64,000 bases of DNA from Bacillota bacterium. Lineage in GTDB: Bacteria > Bacillota > Clostridia > Acetivibrionales > DTU013. The notes under the pieces were generated by a model. It was given only the letters and a program-made list of their open reading frames with translations. It ran no database searches and was not told where the DNA came from. Each line of letters begins with the position of its first letter. The first letter of the stretch is position 1. Location: NCBI GenBank assembly GCA_023439545.1, contig JAEXNT010000022.1, forward strand, positions 1-64,000, given 5' to 3'. Of the stretch, positions 42,143-51,178 are shown one piece after another. A program made the translations under genes and the position numbers.

Positions 42143-42952
42143 GTGAACGAAATGAATATGGGGAACTTGATCATTATAGGCGGCGCTGAGGATAAGGCGG
42201 GAGAGTGTACCATACTGAAAACATTTGTTACGCTTTCAGGCGCAGCCGGAGGAAAGCTGACCGTCATTACGACCGCTACCGAAATGCCCGACGAGGCGGG
42301 GAACCAGTATAAAACACTGTTTACTGCCCTGGGCGCGCATTTTACGAGTATCTTGAACGTCAATACCCGGGATGACGCGGATCTGGATGTCAACGCGAAG
42401 CTGCTCTCCGAATCCAGCGGAATATTCTTTACCGGAGGAGATCAACTCAGAATCACAAGCATATTAGGCGGAACAAAGATATATACTGCGCTCCATAACG
42501 CGTACAAAGCCGGAGCGACTATTGCCGGAACCAGTGCCGGAGCTTCAGCCATGAGCAGGACTATGATCGTCGACGGAAACAATAACGATCCTGCAAGGAA
42601 ATGTACACTTAAAATGGCGCCGGGTCTCGGGCTTCTCGAAAGAGTGCTGATAGACCAGCATTTTCACCAAAGGGGTAGAATCGGAAGGCTTTTGTGCGGC
42701 GTGGCGGAGAATCCGTCGATCCTCGGTGTAGGTATCGATGAGGATACTGCCGTCAGGGTGTTTCCGGACGACCACTTTGAGGTTATCGGGAGCAATTCCG
42801 TAACTGTGGTTGACGGACGCAATATAAAGAGTTCGAACGTATCTGAATTGAAGCCGGATGAAAATCTGGCCATAGCTAATGTAGTCCTGCATGTCCTGCC
42901 GGCCGGTTACGGCTACAATCTTTCGAGCAGGGAAGTCATGCGGCTGCACTAA
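42143..42952 (+). CDS. cphB: Cyanophycinase
   Basis: Cyanophycinase is a serine exopeptidase that cuts cyanophycin granules into beta-Asp-Arg dipeptides. The 269-residue protein has NLIIIGGAEDKAGECTIL at the N-terminus, FFTGGDQLRITS near 96, and the nucleophile region GTSAGASAMSRTMIV near 130, with DQHFHQRGRIGRLL near 172 supplying a conserved His. Length is typical for intracellular CphB. GTG 42143 or ATG 42152 may start it. The cyanophycin synthetase start codon region overlaps its stop, confirming a shared operon. Confidence 0.93.
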   Translation: MNEMNMGNLIIIGGAEDKAGECTILKTFVTLSGAAGGKLTVITTATEMPDEAGNQYKTLFTALGAHFTSILNVNTRDDADLDVNAKLLSESSGIFFTGGDQLRITSILGGTKIYTALHNAYKAGATIAGTSAGASAMSRTMIVDGNNNDPARKCTLKMAPGLGLLERVLIDQHFHQRGRIGRLLCGVAENPSILGVGIDEDTAVRVFPDDHFEVIGSNSVTVVDGRNIKSSNVSELKPDENLAIANVVLHVLPAGYGYNLSSREVMRLH

Positions 42953-42966
42953 TGGGAGGAAACTTT

Positions 42967-45630
42967 GTGGATATACATCAAATACAGCCATTCAAGGGAA
43001 AGAACATTTACAGTCTCAAACCGGTAATAAAGGCTGTTATAGGACTGGGAGAATTGTATGATACACCGACGAAAGATATCTATATGTTCAACGAACGGCT
43101 CCTGACAATGCTGCCCGGCCTTGGCAGCCATGTGTGCGGGGTCGGCTACGAAGGCGGCTTTGCAGACAGGCTTAGGGAGGGGACTTATCTTACCCATGTG
43201 ACGGAACACATGGTGCTCGAATTACAGAACATGATGGGATACCGGGTGAATTATGGCAAGAGCAGGGTAACTGAGAATCAGTCCGTTTACTATATGATAT
43301 TCGAGTACAGGAACGAGAAATTTGCGATCGAATGCCTGCTTGCGGCAGTCAATATGGTAAATTCCCTTATAGAAGGAAAGCTGCCCGATTTCGATAAAAT
43401 ATCGAAGGAACTGTCCAGGATGGCCGCGGAATCGGACCTGGGCACAAGCACAGGCGCGATTTACACGGAAGCGGTCAAAAGGAACATACCTGTCCGTTGT
43501 CTTGAGCACTCCAGCATTCTGCAGCTCGGCGTCGGCAAATATACCCGCTATCTTGAAGCTTCGCTGACGGACAGCTCCGGCTGTGTATCGGTTGACCTGG
43601 CAGGCAATAAGCATCTTACAAAACGAATACTTTCAGAAGCTGGAATACCTGTACCATACGGGGATATAGCGTACACTCCCGGCTCGGCAGCCGCAGTAGC
43701 GTCCTGCATCGGATATCCCGTGGTTGTAAAACCATATGACGCCAACCAGGGTAAGGGAGTTTTCACTAACATCCGTGAACCGAGGGAGCTCGAAGAGGCA
43801 TTCCGGACGGCAGTGCAGTACAGCCGGGCTGTCATAGTGGAAAAGTACATCCCCGGCGGGGATTACAGGCTGCTTGTTATAGACGGAAAGCTGGCGGCAG
43901 CGGCAGAGCGGAAGCCGCCCGTTGTGATCGGGGATGGGACCAGCACCATTAGGCAGCTGGTCGAAAAAGAGAACGAAAATCCGCTGCGTGGCTCGGACCA
44001 CGAGAAACCTCTGACTTATATCAAGATCGATGAAATGTCAAAGCAGGTTCTGGGTAAATCCGGCTATAATGAAAACAGCATACCGGAGAAAGCCTCCAGG
44101 GTGCTTTTGAGATACAACGGGAACCTCAGTACGGGAGGCACGGCCCGGGATTGTACCGGGGAGGTCCACCCCGCCATCGCCGAGCTTGCGGTCAAAGCGG
44201 CTGCATTGATGAACCTCGATGTAGCCGGGATAGATATTACGTGCGAAGATATTTCAGAGCCGCTTACGCCGAAAAACGGTGCATTGATTGAAGTAAACGC
44301 CGCCCCCGGTCTGCGAATGCATATTTATCCTACGGAAGGAAAATCACGCAATGTTGCGGGAAATATACTCGATATGCTTTATCCGGCCGGCACTCCCTGC
44401 AGCATACCCATAGTATCCGTTACCGGTACGAACGGAAAGACCACTGTGACAAGGATGATTGCGCATACCCTGGCTTTGACAGGCAAGGTAACCGGCATGA
44501 CTTCTACCAGCGGCATCTATGTGGGCGGTGAATGCGTATTGAAAGGGGACAATACCGGGGCGATGAGCGCGGCAAGAGTCCTGCGTGATCAGAGGGTCGA
44601 AGCTGCCGTTCTCGAGACCGCGAGAGGCGGTATCATAAAACGAGGCCTCGGGTACGATATCGCCGACGTAGGAGTTATCACGAATATCAGCGAGGATCAT
44701 ATAGGACTAGACGGTATAAATACGATTGAAGAGCTCGCCAAGGTCAAAGCGCTTGTAATAGAAGCGGTTAAGGCTGAAGGCGCCGCCATTCTCAATGCCG
44801 ACGATAAAATGACGCCCTGGCTCCTTAAGAGGGCCAAGTGCAAGCCTCTCCTTTTTTCCTGCAATTGTGAAAATCTGCTCTTAAAAAAGGAAATTGAGTC
44901 AGGTCATCGCGTAGTTTATAAAAAGGACAATTCCATCTGTTCCTTTGTCAACGGAAGGGAGACATTGATTGCGAGGGTGGATGAGATACCGGTCACATAT
45001 AACGGAAAGGCTGCCTGCAATATAGAAAATTCTCTTGCGGCAGCAGCTTCTCTGCTTGCGCTGGAAATCCCGGAAGCTGTTATCAGGAAGGGCTTAATGG
45101 ATTTCAGGCCGGACGTCAGGTCGAACCCGGGCCGTTTCAACCAATTTGAAATGGGCGGGTTTACAGTAATGCTTGACTACGGCCATAATCCGGCCGGATA
45201 CAGGGCGGTTGCCGACTTTATACATTCGATCGACGCCGCGGGTTATACTGGAGTAATTGGAATGCCGGGCGACAGGATGAATGAGAGCATACAGGAAGTC
45301 GGCAGGTTTTGCGGAAGGAACTTCGATAAAATATTTATAAAAGAGGATAACGACCTTCGTGGACGAAATGCCGGAGAGGTCGCGGATATGCTTTACAATT
45401 CCGTTCTAACCGCAGGCTTGGAGGCAGGAAAGGTTAGTATTATCTATTCTGAGGAAAAAGCGCTGGAGACCGCCATTATGGATGCAAACCAGGGGGAATT
45501 GGTAGTTATGTTTTATGAAGACCTGGAAGCCGCCCTAAAGGTCATCGATAAATGCAGGCTTATGCTTGCTCAGCGCGCCAACAAGGAGAAATCCGAGACG
45601 CCTGCCCTTCGGGAATCGGCGGTGGGTTGA
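42967..45630 (+). CDS. cphA: Cyanophycin synthetase
   Basis: CphA polymerises Asp and Arg into multi-L-arginyl-poly-L-aspartate, a nitrogen and carbon store, using ATP. The 887-residue protein has an N-terminal domain, an ATP-grasp module (GYPVVVKPYDANQGKGVF near residue 250, AAPGLRMH near 440) that adds Arg or Asp, and a Mur-ligase-like module from about 480 (VTGTNGKTTVTRMIAHTLAL, ETARGGIIKRGLGYD, NISEDHIGLDGI, DYGHNPAGY). GTG 42967 is preferred because GGGAGG (42954-42959) precedes it. The full-length, motif-complete protein suggests active storage polymer synthesis. Confidence 0.95.
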   Translation: MDIHQIQPFKGKNIYSLKPVIKAVIGLGELYDTPTKDIYMFNERLLTMLPGLGSHVCGVGYEGGFADRLREGTYLTHVTEHMVLELQNMMGYRVNYGKSRVTENQSVYYMIFEYRNEKFAIECLLAAVNMVNSLIEGKLPDFDKISKELSRMAAESDLGTSTGAIYTEAVKRNIPVRCLEHSSILQLGVGKYTRYLEASLTDSSGCVSVDLAGNKHLTKRILSEAGIPVPYGDIAYTPGSAAAVASCIGYPVVVKPYDANQGKGVFTNIREPRELEEAFRTAVQYSRAVIVEKYIPGGDYRLLVIDGKLAAAAERKPPVVIGDGTSTIRQLVEKENENPLRGSDHEKPLTYIKIDEMSKQVLGKSGYNENSIPEKASRVLLRYNGNLSTGGTARDCTGEVHPAIAELAVKAAALMNLDVAGIDITCEDISEPLTPKNGALIEVNAAPGLRMHIYPTEGKSRNVAGNILDMLYPAGTPCSIPIVSVTGTNGKTTVTRMIAHTLALTGKVTGMTSTSGIYVGGECVLKGDNTGAMSAARVLRDQRVEAAVLETARGGIIKRGLGYDIADVGVITNISEDHIGLDGINTIEELAKVKALVIEAVKAEGAAILNADDKMTPWLLKRAKCKPLLFSCNCENLLLKKEIESGHRVVYKKDNSICSFVNGRETLIARVDEIPVTYNGKAACNIENSLAAAASLLALEIPEAVIRKGLMDFRPDVRSNPGRFNQFEMGGFTVMLDYGHNPAGYRAVADFIHSIDAAGYTGVIGMPGDRMNESIQEVGRFCGRNFDKIFIKEDNDLRGRNAGEVADMLYNSVLTAGLEAGKVSIIYSEEKALETAIMDANQGELVVMFYEDLEAALKVIDKCRLMLAQRANKEKSETPALRESAVG

Positions 45631-45648
45631 ACTACAGGGTGAAACGCA

Positions 45649-45702
45649 GGGACGGTTCTTTTGTTTCATTCTACTGACAGAATGAAACAAAAGAACCGTC
45701 CC
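45649..45702. repeat. Perfect 24-base inverted repeat, GGGACGGTTC hairpin family, copy 2
   Basis: The arms 45649-45672 and 45679-45702 are exact complements (outer sequence GGGACGGTTCTTTTGTTTCA) around a six-base loop. The right arm with its flank (45684-45711) shares 27 of 28 bases with 39708-39735. It lies between the convergent ends of cphA and the zinc-ribbon gene and could also act as a bidirectional terminator. Confidence 0.95.
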
Positions 45703-45716
45703 CCTGTTTCGCTTAA

Positions 45717-46202
45717 TTACAGCCTCGTACCACAGTTGGTGCAGAACGCAGAACCGGTTGCCAGAGTCGAACCGCAGGATGGACATGTCATATTTGACGC
45801 GGCCGGAGTTTCGGGGGCTTCCGGCTGAATCGGCGCCTGCGGGATTTCATTTCTTGCTCCGCATTTCGAGCAGAAAAGCTGAGTCTTTTCCATATCGGTT
45901 CCGCAAGCTATACATGTCTTTGTGCCCTTAACCTCGGCGATTTTTTCCCTGAGAGACTTTATGTTCTGTTCGTGTACGGTAATCGCCTCACAGGCGTCTT
46001 TTATGTAATCATCTGCTGCGCCCGACTGACAGAAATTTTCGTAAACCGATTTGCCTATCTGCGCATAAAGCTTCTGTATTTTGTCTTCCTCGGAGTTGAT
46101 ATTTACATTGAGCTTGGTGATCTCTACGAGTTCGCCCGATTTTTTGGCCGCTGCCTGTGCGGCTTCACCGACCCTCTTGCCAAGGTTTTCCAAGAATGCC
46201 AT
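45717..46202 (-). CDS. Zinc-ribbon protein with helical N-terminus
   Basis: A 161-residue protein. Residues 1-90 are helical and coiled-coil-like (GKRVGEAAQAAAKKSGELVE, EHNIKSLREKIAEVKG-type repeats), then two zinc-ribbon units follow: CIACGTDMEK with FCSKCGARN, and CPSCGSTLAT with FCTNCGTRL, separated by a Pro/Ala linker. Proteins of this form are common in Firmicutes and of unknown role. Start 46202 is eight bases from GGGAGG; the ATG six bases upstream is too near. No signal peptide or membrane segment. Confidence 0.75.
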   Translation of the reverse strand: MAFLENLGKRVGEAAQAAAKKSGELVEITKLNVNINSEEDKIQKLYAQIGKSVYENFCQSGAADDYIKDACEAITVHEQNIKSLREKIAEVKGTKTCIACGTDMEKTQLFCSKCGARNEIPQAPIQPEAPETPAASNMTCPSCGSTLATGSAFCTNCGTRL

Positions 46203-46415
46203 TTCCATGACCTCCCATTCCGATTTAGATTTTATTTGTTTATATAATCCAATTATATAATAGTTATACAAACATTATATTTAATATACCCGCTATATTC
46301 AATAGAAGATTGCAGATTAAGGCACAGAGCCACATCATACGAATAAAAACCGATCGATTGCCGAAACTAAACTATATCAAAACTAAAATATAATGATCCT
46401 GGAGGTATAAAATCT

Positions 46416-46979
46416 ATGCAATTGGCATCACATGAGGCTTATGTCCTGAATGAACTTACTTTGAGCTGTGTCAATTCGATCACGAACATGGCGCTTTTCA
46501 TCAGCCAGGCAAAGGACCCTGAACTGAAATCCTTGCTGCAGAAGCATTTCCCGTATCATATCAAGGATTACAACACCAAGGTGGAATATCTGAGCAGGGG
46601 AAGCGGAGCAAAGACCGGTCTTGCCGTTCCGGAATATTCTCATATCATCGATGACTATACGAAGTCCGCTACCAATGTCAAATCCGTAACGCCCAGAACC
46701 GATGTGCAAACGCTCGACGACCGTGAGATTGCGACTGCTTACATGCTGACCTTGAAGCGGGCCGGCAGGGAATATGCGTGGAATGCTATGGAAGCGAGCA
46801 ATCCTGAGATAAGGTCGTTTCTGGAAAGTGCATTTATGATGTGTTCACACCATGCATACGACATCTGGCAATGGATGGTCAAGAAGGGATTTTATCCGCT
46901 GGAAGCAGCGCCTGCCGAGACCTTGGGCACACTTGCAAGCATATATAAAACGGTGGATCAGACTTCGGCCTTGCAGTAA
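46416..46979 (+). CDS. CotF-family spore coat protein
   Basis: A 187-residue ferritin-like helical protein resembling CotF/YhcQ spore coat proteins. Its N-terminal half has LNELTLSCVNSITNMALFIS and HIKDYNTKVEYL, and the C-terminal half DREIATAYMLTLKRAGREYA and MMCSHHAYDIWQWMVKKGFY, a classic ending of the family. The His-rich stretch is shared with rubrerythrin-like folds but the metal site seems incomplete. Likely expressed in the mother cell during sporulation. A GGAGG site precedes the ATG and the gene appears monocistronic. Confidence 0.82.
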   Translation: MQLASHEAYVLNELTLSCVNSITNMALFISQAKDPELKSLLQKHFPYHIKDYNTKVEYLSRGSGAKTGLAVPEYSHIIDDYTKSATNVKSVTPRTDVQTLDDREIATAYMLTLKRAGREYAWNAMEASNPEIRSFLESAFMMCSHHAYDIWQWMVKKGFYPLEAAPAETLGTLASIYKTVDQTSALQ

Positions 46980-47036
46980 TATTTCAGGCAATACCATTTT
47001 CAAAGACTTTCTTACCGGCCCTTATTGTATAATAGA

Positions 47037-47063
47037 GAGGCGGCGGGTACTATCTTCCGCCTC
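47037..47063 (+). other. Hairpin in the cotF-adh gap
   Basis: GAGGCGG (47037-47043) pairs with CCGCCTC (47057-47063), 57 bases after the CotF-like gene. No T run follows, so termination is uncertain. The gap 46980-47245 holds this hairpin, a candidate minus-10 box and a second hairpin listed separately. Confidence 0.5.
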
Positions 47064-47169
47064 GTTGAAACACAGCCAAGGCTGGTCGATAACATGTCAT
47101 CTGCACGCCCATGCATTCTGTGCAAGAAAATTTTTCTACAGCCGAAAAAATTTCTCCGAATCGATATGT

Positions 47170-47212
47170 TATAATAGGATTGAAAGCAAAAGGACGCTCT
47201 TCGGGGCGTCCT
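47170..47212 (+). promoter_or_regulatory. Candidate promoter and leader hairpin for alcohol dehydrogenase
   Basis: TATAAT at 47170-47175 is a perfect minus-10 box without a good minus-35. The leader then forms AGGACGC (47191-47197) paired with GCGTCCT (47206-47212), 34 bases before the ATG. No T run follows, so it is a leader hairpin rather than a terminator. Confidence 0.4.
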
Positions 47213-47245
47213 GCTTGTAATACATACACGGGAGAGGGACTGAAA

Positions 47246-48346
47246 ATGCAATTCAAATTTCATATGCCGGTAAAAGCATATTTCGGCGAAGGCTGCATAT
47301 CCAAAAACGGCAGCGAGCTTTCAAAATACGGACATAAGGCGATCATTGTCACCGGAGGGCGTTCGGCGAAACTGAGCGGAGCGCTGTCCGACATATGCGC
47401 TGTTTTTGAGCAGCACAATATAGAATACATTATTTATGATAAGGTACGAAACAACCCCACGCTCGACAATGTCAGGGAAGGCGGCGCCATGGCCAGACAG
47501 TCCGGCGCAGGCTTTGTAGTCGGAATCGGGGGAGGTTCGCCGCTTGACGCGGCTAAAGCGGTTGCAGTACTTGCAGTAAATGATATCGAGCCTGAACAGC
47601 TCTTTACGAACGATTTTAAGAACAGGCCGCTGCCGATCATAGCGATTCCGACAACGGCAGGCACAGGCAGCGAAGTGACGCCTTATTCGATCCTCACAAG
47701 GACGGACAAGCAGACCAAAATAAGCTTCGGTACACCCGAGACTTTTCCGGCGATCGCTTTCCTTGATCCGCATTATACGGAAAGCCAACCGCTCGACGTA
47801 ACGGTAAATACGGCTGTGGATGCACTGTCGCATTCAATGGAGGGATATCTCGGCAAAAGAAGGACCGAGGCAACCGATATCCTGGCGCGTGAAGGCATAA
47901 GGTTGTTCGGCAGCTGCCTCGAATGCTTAAGGAGCGGTAATATCAGCCTTAAGACTCGTGAAGAGCTGCTTTATGCATCGATGCTTGGCGGTATGGTGAT
48001 TTCCCATACCGGGACTACCATCGTACACGGTATCGGTTACAATTACACATATTTCAGAGATATACCCCACGGCAAGGCCAATGGTTATCTTATGTCGGAA
48101 TACCTGCGGTTCAACTATGAATACGCGAAGGACCGGACAGACGATATTTTGGCGCTGATGGGCCTTGCAAGCGTGGATGAACTTGATGCAGTCCTAACGG
48201 AACTCATAGGGCAGGCCCCTGTTCTGACCGATGAGGAAATATCCCGTTACGCCGCCATTACTATGACGCAGAGAAGTACTGCAACAAATATCAGACCTGT
48301 GGAGGCGAAGGATATCGAGGGGATGCTAAAGAGACTTCAGAAATGA
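47246..48346 (+). CDS. Iron-containing alcohol dehydrogenase family protein
   Basis: A 366-residue group III dehydrogenase. The NAD(P) region is VGIGGGSPLDAAKAVAVLAV near residue 90, TAGTGSEVTPYSILTR near 135, and the metal ligands include Asp/His in NTAVDALSHSMEGYLG near 190 and the later HGIGYNYTYFRDIPHGKANG. The motif set matches Fe-ADH/butanol dehydrogenase relatives such as EutG or 1,3-propanediol dehydrogenase, but the substrate is not determined. Start 47246 is the ATG after GGGAGAGGGAC; a longer upstream frame lacks a start signal. Probably reduces aldehydes in fermentation. Confidence 0.88.
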   Translation: MQFKFHMPVKAYFGEGCISKNGSELSKYGHKAIIVTGGRSAKLSGALSDICAVFEQHNIEYIIYDKVRNNPTLDNVREGGAMARQSGAGFVVGIGGGSPLDAAKAVAVLAVNDIEPEQLFTNDFKNRPLPIIAIPTTAGTGSEVTPYSILTRTDKQTKISFGTPETFPAIAFLDPHYTESQPLDVTVNTAVDALSHSMEGYLGKRRTEATDILAREGIRLFGSCLECLRSGNISLKTREELLYASMLGGMVISHTGTTIVHGIGYNYTYFRDIPHGKANGYLMSEYLRFNYEYAKDRTDDILALMGLASVDELDAVLTELIGQAPVLTDEEISRYAAITMTQRSTATNIRPVEAKDIEGMLKRLQK

Positions 48347-48398
48347 TGAAAATAAAGGACAGGTCCTGTCTCTTTAAGTTGTGTTTGGAGGTGAAAGT

Positions 48399-49025
48399 GT
48401 GGTCGAGGTATATTTGTATCTTCCCGCCGAAAAAACGGATGTCGCGGTCGAATGCGGCATTAAGCTTTCCGAGTGGTACAGCCGTGAAGTAGAGATAGAC
48501 GGCGAAATTAAAAAATGTATAACCGCATTGCTCAATCCCAGGGATGACTATGAAAAATACACGTCTGCCGAATTCAAATGCCTGAAACTCGAGGTGCCGC
48601 CCAAACATTGCCGGGTTGCGGACACACTGCTGTATAAGGCGGGCTTGTCGCATCCAGAAGCCATGGACCTCTACAGGCATTCTATAATGCCTATAGAAGA
48701 CTACACCTTCGGGAGCTACAGGCTGCCGGAATGCCTTATTACAAGCACCATACTGGGAGACCGGATCAGCCTGCCCGGGAAGGGGCTGGATTCTCCAGTG
48801 CTCTACAGCAATTCGCAGGAGCTTTATTTCAACAACCTGCTGGAAGGTATGAAGGAAGCCCATGACGATCTGAACGATACGCTGCTTTACTTTTTCTTCA
48901 AGAAGCTGAGTGAAGACGGAAAGGCAAAAGTGATAGAGGATAATGCAAACGGACTGGCAATTTTCACCTATGCCGGCGACGGCAGGACTTATACGCTCAA
49001 GATACCCGATATGGGAGGATATTAA
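48399..49025 (+). CDS. Conserved-looking protein of unknown function
   Basis: A 208-residue protein that I do not recognise. Start is GTG 48399 after GGAGGTGA (48387-48394). It has alpha/beta character with VEVYLYLPAEKTDVAVECG at the N-terminus, a central PRDDYEKYTSAEFKCLKLEV and CRVADTLLYKAG, and a C-terminal LAIFTYAGDGRTYTLKIPD. Five Cys are scattered without a metal-motif spacing. No signal peptide, membrane segment or repeats. It lies between an alcohol dehydrogenase and birA on the same strand, with its own ribosome binding site, and may be an orphan gene. Confidence 0.7.
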   Translation: MVEVYLYLPAEKTDVAVECGIKLSEWYSREVEIDGEIKKCITALLNPRDDYEKYTSAEFKCLKLEVPPKHCRVADTLLYKAGLSHPEAMDLYRHSIMPIEDYTFGSYRLPECLITSTILGDRISLPGKGLDSPVLYSNSQELYFNNLLEGMKEAHDDLNDTLLYFFFKKLSEDGKAKVIEDNANGLAIFTYAGDGRTYTLKIPDMGGY

Positions 49026-49132
49026 GGGATAATTAACACATTCTATTGGCTTTACGCATATATTCTCATATGAAGCAAGTTGACATAATTAGTATTGCTT
49101 TTGAAGATTTAAAAAACAATCAGGAGGAACGA

Positions 49133-50134
49133 ATGAAGTACAATATACTGCAGCGGCTCAAGGAGGCCGCGCCGGGCTTTGTTTCCGGCGGCGAACTCGG
49201 GAAGCTGTTAGACGTTTCCAGAACGGCCGTATGGAAATATATCAAAGAACTCAGGCAGGAGGGTTATCTGATCGAAGCATCATCAAGAAAGGGCTACAGG
49301 CTCCTGCCTTCTTTTGAAAAACTCAATTCATACGAGATAACAGATAGCCTTGGAACTGCCATTGTAGGCCGTGCAGTCGAATACCGCGATATCGTCGATT
49401 CCACCAACAACCTGGCAAAAAGGCTTGCCGCAGAAGGCTGCATCGAGGGAACGGCTGTAATCGCAGAACGCCAGACTGCGGGCAAGGGGCGGCTCGGAAG
49501 GAACTGGGAGTCTCCTTCGGGCAACGGAATATACATTTCAGTCGTACTAAGGCCTGATATGGCTCCGGCGGAAACACAAATACTTACACTGGCTGCCGCC
49601 ACAGCGGCAGCAGGGGCTATACGGGAAGCCACAGGGATCTTTACGGGAATAAAGTGGCCTAACGACCTCGTTATCGAAGGGAAAAAGGTTTGCGGCATAC
49701 TTCTTGAAATGAGCTCCGAAGCGGACAGAGTCAATTATATAGTTCTGGGGATCGGTATAAATTTCTCGCAGGACAGGGAAGACTTCCCCGACGAGCTTAA
49801 GAACAGGGCGACATCACTGAAAATGTCGGCTGAAACCCAGGCTCCCGCAGAAATAAAGCAGTACAGTAAGCTGTCGGTCATACGGGCAGTACTGTTCAAA
49901 CTTGATGAAGCGGTTAAACTGATTTCGGACGGGCGTCGCGAGGAGATCCTTCAAAGCTGGCGGAAGTATTCGATAACGCTGGGCAGGACGGTAGGCTTCA
50001 AATTGCAGGGTATCGAATACTCTGGGACCGCTGTCGATATAACCCCGGATGGGAAGCTGTCGGTGGAATGTATGGACGGGGTTCGGCGCAATCTGTATTC
50101 GGGAGAGGTGTCCGTAAGCGGCATTTACTATTAA
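49133..50134 (+). CDS. birA: Biotin-[acetyl-CoA-carboxylase] ligase with HTH repressor domain
   Basis: BirA activates biotin to biotinyl-AMP, attaches it to carboxylases and represses biotin genes. The 333-residue protein has an N-terminal winged helix (residues about 5-65, GELGKLLDVSRTAVWKYIKE), the ligase core with TAGKGRLGRNWESPSGNGIY near 118 (GRGRxG loop) and IKWPNDLVIEGKKVCGILLE near 178, and the SH3-like C-terminal domain (GRTVGFKLQGIEYSGTAVDI). ATG 49133 follows AGGAGG; the longer frame from 49046 has no signal. The HTH makes it a dual-function enzyme-repressor. Confidence 0.93.
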   Translation: MKYNILQRLKEAAPGFVSGGELGKLLDVSRTAVWKYIKELRQEGYLIEASSRKGYRLLPSFEKLNSYEITDSLGTAIVGRAVEYRDIVDSTNNLAKRLAAEGCIEGTAVIAERQTAGKGRLGRNWESPSGNGIYISVVLRPDMAPAETQILTLAAATAAAGAIREATGIFTGIKWPNDLVIEGKKVCGILLEMSSEADRVNYIVLGIGINFSQDREDFPDELKNRATSLKMSAETQAPAEIKQYSKLSVIRAVLFKLDEAVKLISDGRREEILQSWRKYSITLGRTVGFKLQGIEYSGTAVDITPDGKLSVECMDGVRRNLYSGEVSVSGIYY

Positions 50135-50139
50135 TGTCA

Positions 50140-50303
50140 GGGGACACACCTTCAGATACCGTAGCAAGGTATGTCTCCTTTTGACGCTAAAGCTAATCGG
50201 GACACACCATACAAGGTCAGGGGACGCACCTTCAGATACCGTAGCAAGGTATGTCTCCCAATATAAACCGTTAAAAGGAATGTCCCCTTTTGACGCTAAA
50301 GCT
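50140..50303. repeat. Dispersed GGGACACACC repeat element, longer copy
   Basis: Two near-identical 43-base segments (50136-50178 and 50216-50258, one difference seen), each with GGGGAC[A/G]CACCTTCAGATACC and an ATACC/GGTAT hairpin, alternate with TTTTGACGCTAAAGCT boxes (50179-50194 and 50288-50303). The outer ends GGGGACA and TGTCCCC (50281-50287) are inverted. A shorter relative is at 54080-54202. It lies after birA and before the amidohydrolase gene; the role is unknown. Confidence 0.88.
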
Positions 50304-50335
50304 TTATTTTGCAGGATGGCAGGGGGTAATTTTTA

Positions 50336-51130
50336 ATGATAATCGATTTTCATGTGCACTGTTTTGCGGACGAACTGGCACAAAGAGCTGTAGAGGTGTT
50401 GGCAGGAGTGGGAGGTATACCTGCCAGATCCGACGGGACCATATCCGGCATACGGTCATCGATGAAGAAAGCAGGGGTTGACAAATCGGTATTGTTAAGT
50501 ATAGCGACGAAACCTCAGCAGACGACAAAGATCAACCAATGGGCGGCTTCGATACAAGCTGACGATATAATCCCCTTCGGAACACTTCACCCGGATTTTG
50601 ACGACTGGAAGGCGGAACTTGCGAGAATCCGCTCCGACGGACTAAGAGGAGTGAAATTTCATCCCGATTATCAGCAGTTTTATGTAGATGATCCCAAAAT
50701 GTACCCTATATATGAGAAGGCAGCTGAATTGGGGCTGATCGTCATATTCCATGCCGGTCTCGATATCGGTCTGCCGCCGCCTTATCACTGCACTCCCGAG
50801 TGTTTGCGGAAGGTTGTGCGGGAGTTCGGGGGGACAAAGTTCGTCGCCGCACATATGGGAGGCTATGCCTACTGGGATGAGGTCGAACGATACCTGGTGG
50901 GGGAAGACCTGTATTTCGATACCTCTTTTGGAATGCAAAGCATGGAAAGGGAGCAGTTCGACAGGATAGCCTCGCTGCATGGATACGACAAACTGCTTTT
51001 TGCCACCGACTCGCCGTGGGAAGACCAGGCGGAGGAAGTTGAAAGAATACGGGGCGCGATGCTGCCCGAAACCCTGGAAAAGGCGGTATTGGGTGAAAAC
51101 GCCGCAAAGTTGCTGGGGTTGACTTGTTGA
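50336..51130 (+). CDS. Amidohydrolase-family metal-dependent hydrolase (COG2159)
   Basis: A 264-residue TIM-barrel hydrolase. IIDFHVHCFADELA gives the His-x-His metal pair, LRGVKFHPDYQQF near residue 102 and IFHAGLDIGLPPPYH near 135 give further metal or substrate contacts, VAAHMGGYAYWDEV near 167 gives a His, and LFATDSPWEDQ near 218 gives the catalytic Asp. It belongs to the broad amidohydrolase-2 group that includes decarboxylases and TatD-like enzymes; the substrate is unknown. An AGGGGG site precedes the ATG. Confidence 0.85.
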   Translation: MIIDFHVHCFADELAQRAVEVLAGVGGIPARSDGTISGIRSSMKKAGVDKSVLLSIATKPQQTTKINQWAASIQADDIIPFGTLHPDFDDWKAELARIRSDGLRGVKFHPDYQQFYVDDPKMYPIYEKAAELGLIVIFHAGLDIGLPPPYHCTPECLRKVVREFGGTKFVAAHMGGYAYWDEVERYLVGEDLYFDTSFGMQSMEREQFDRIASLHGYDKLLFATDSPWEDQAEEVERIRGAMLPETLEKAVLGENAAKLLGLTC

Positions 51131-51178
51131 CTTATTTAAAATAAAATAAGTTAAGCGAATTGACTGGAGGAATAATCG

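Noticed and set aside
49046..49132. Longer birA start
   Set aside because: The AGGAGG site and the conserved winged-helix start point to 49133.
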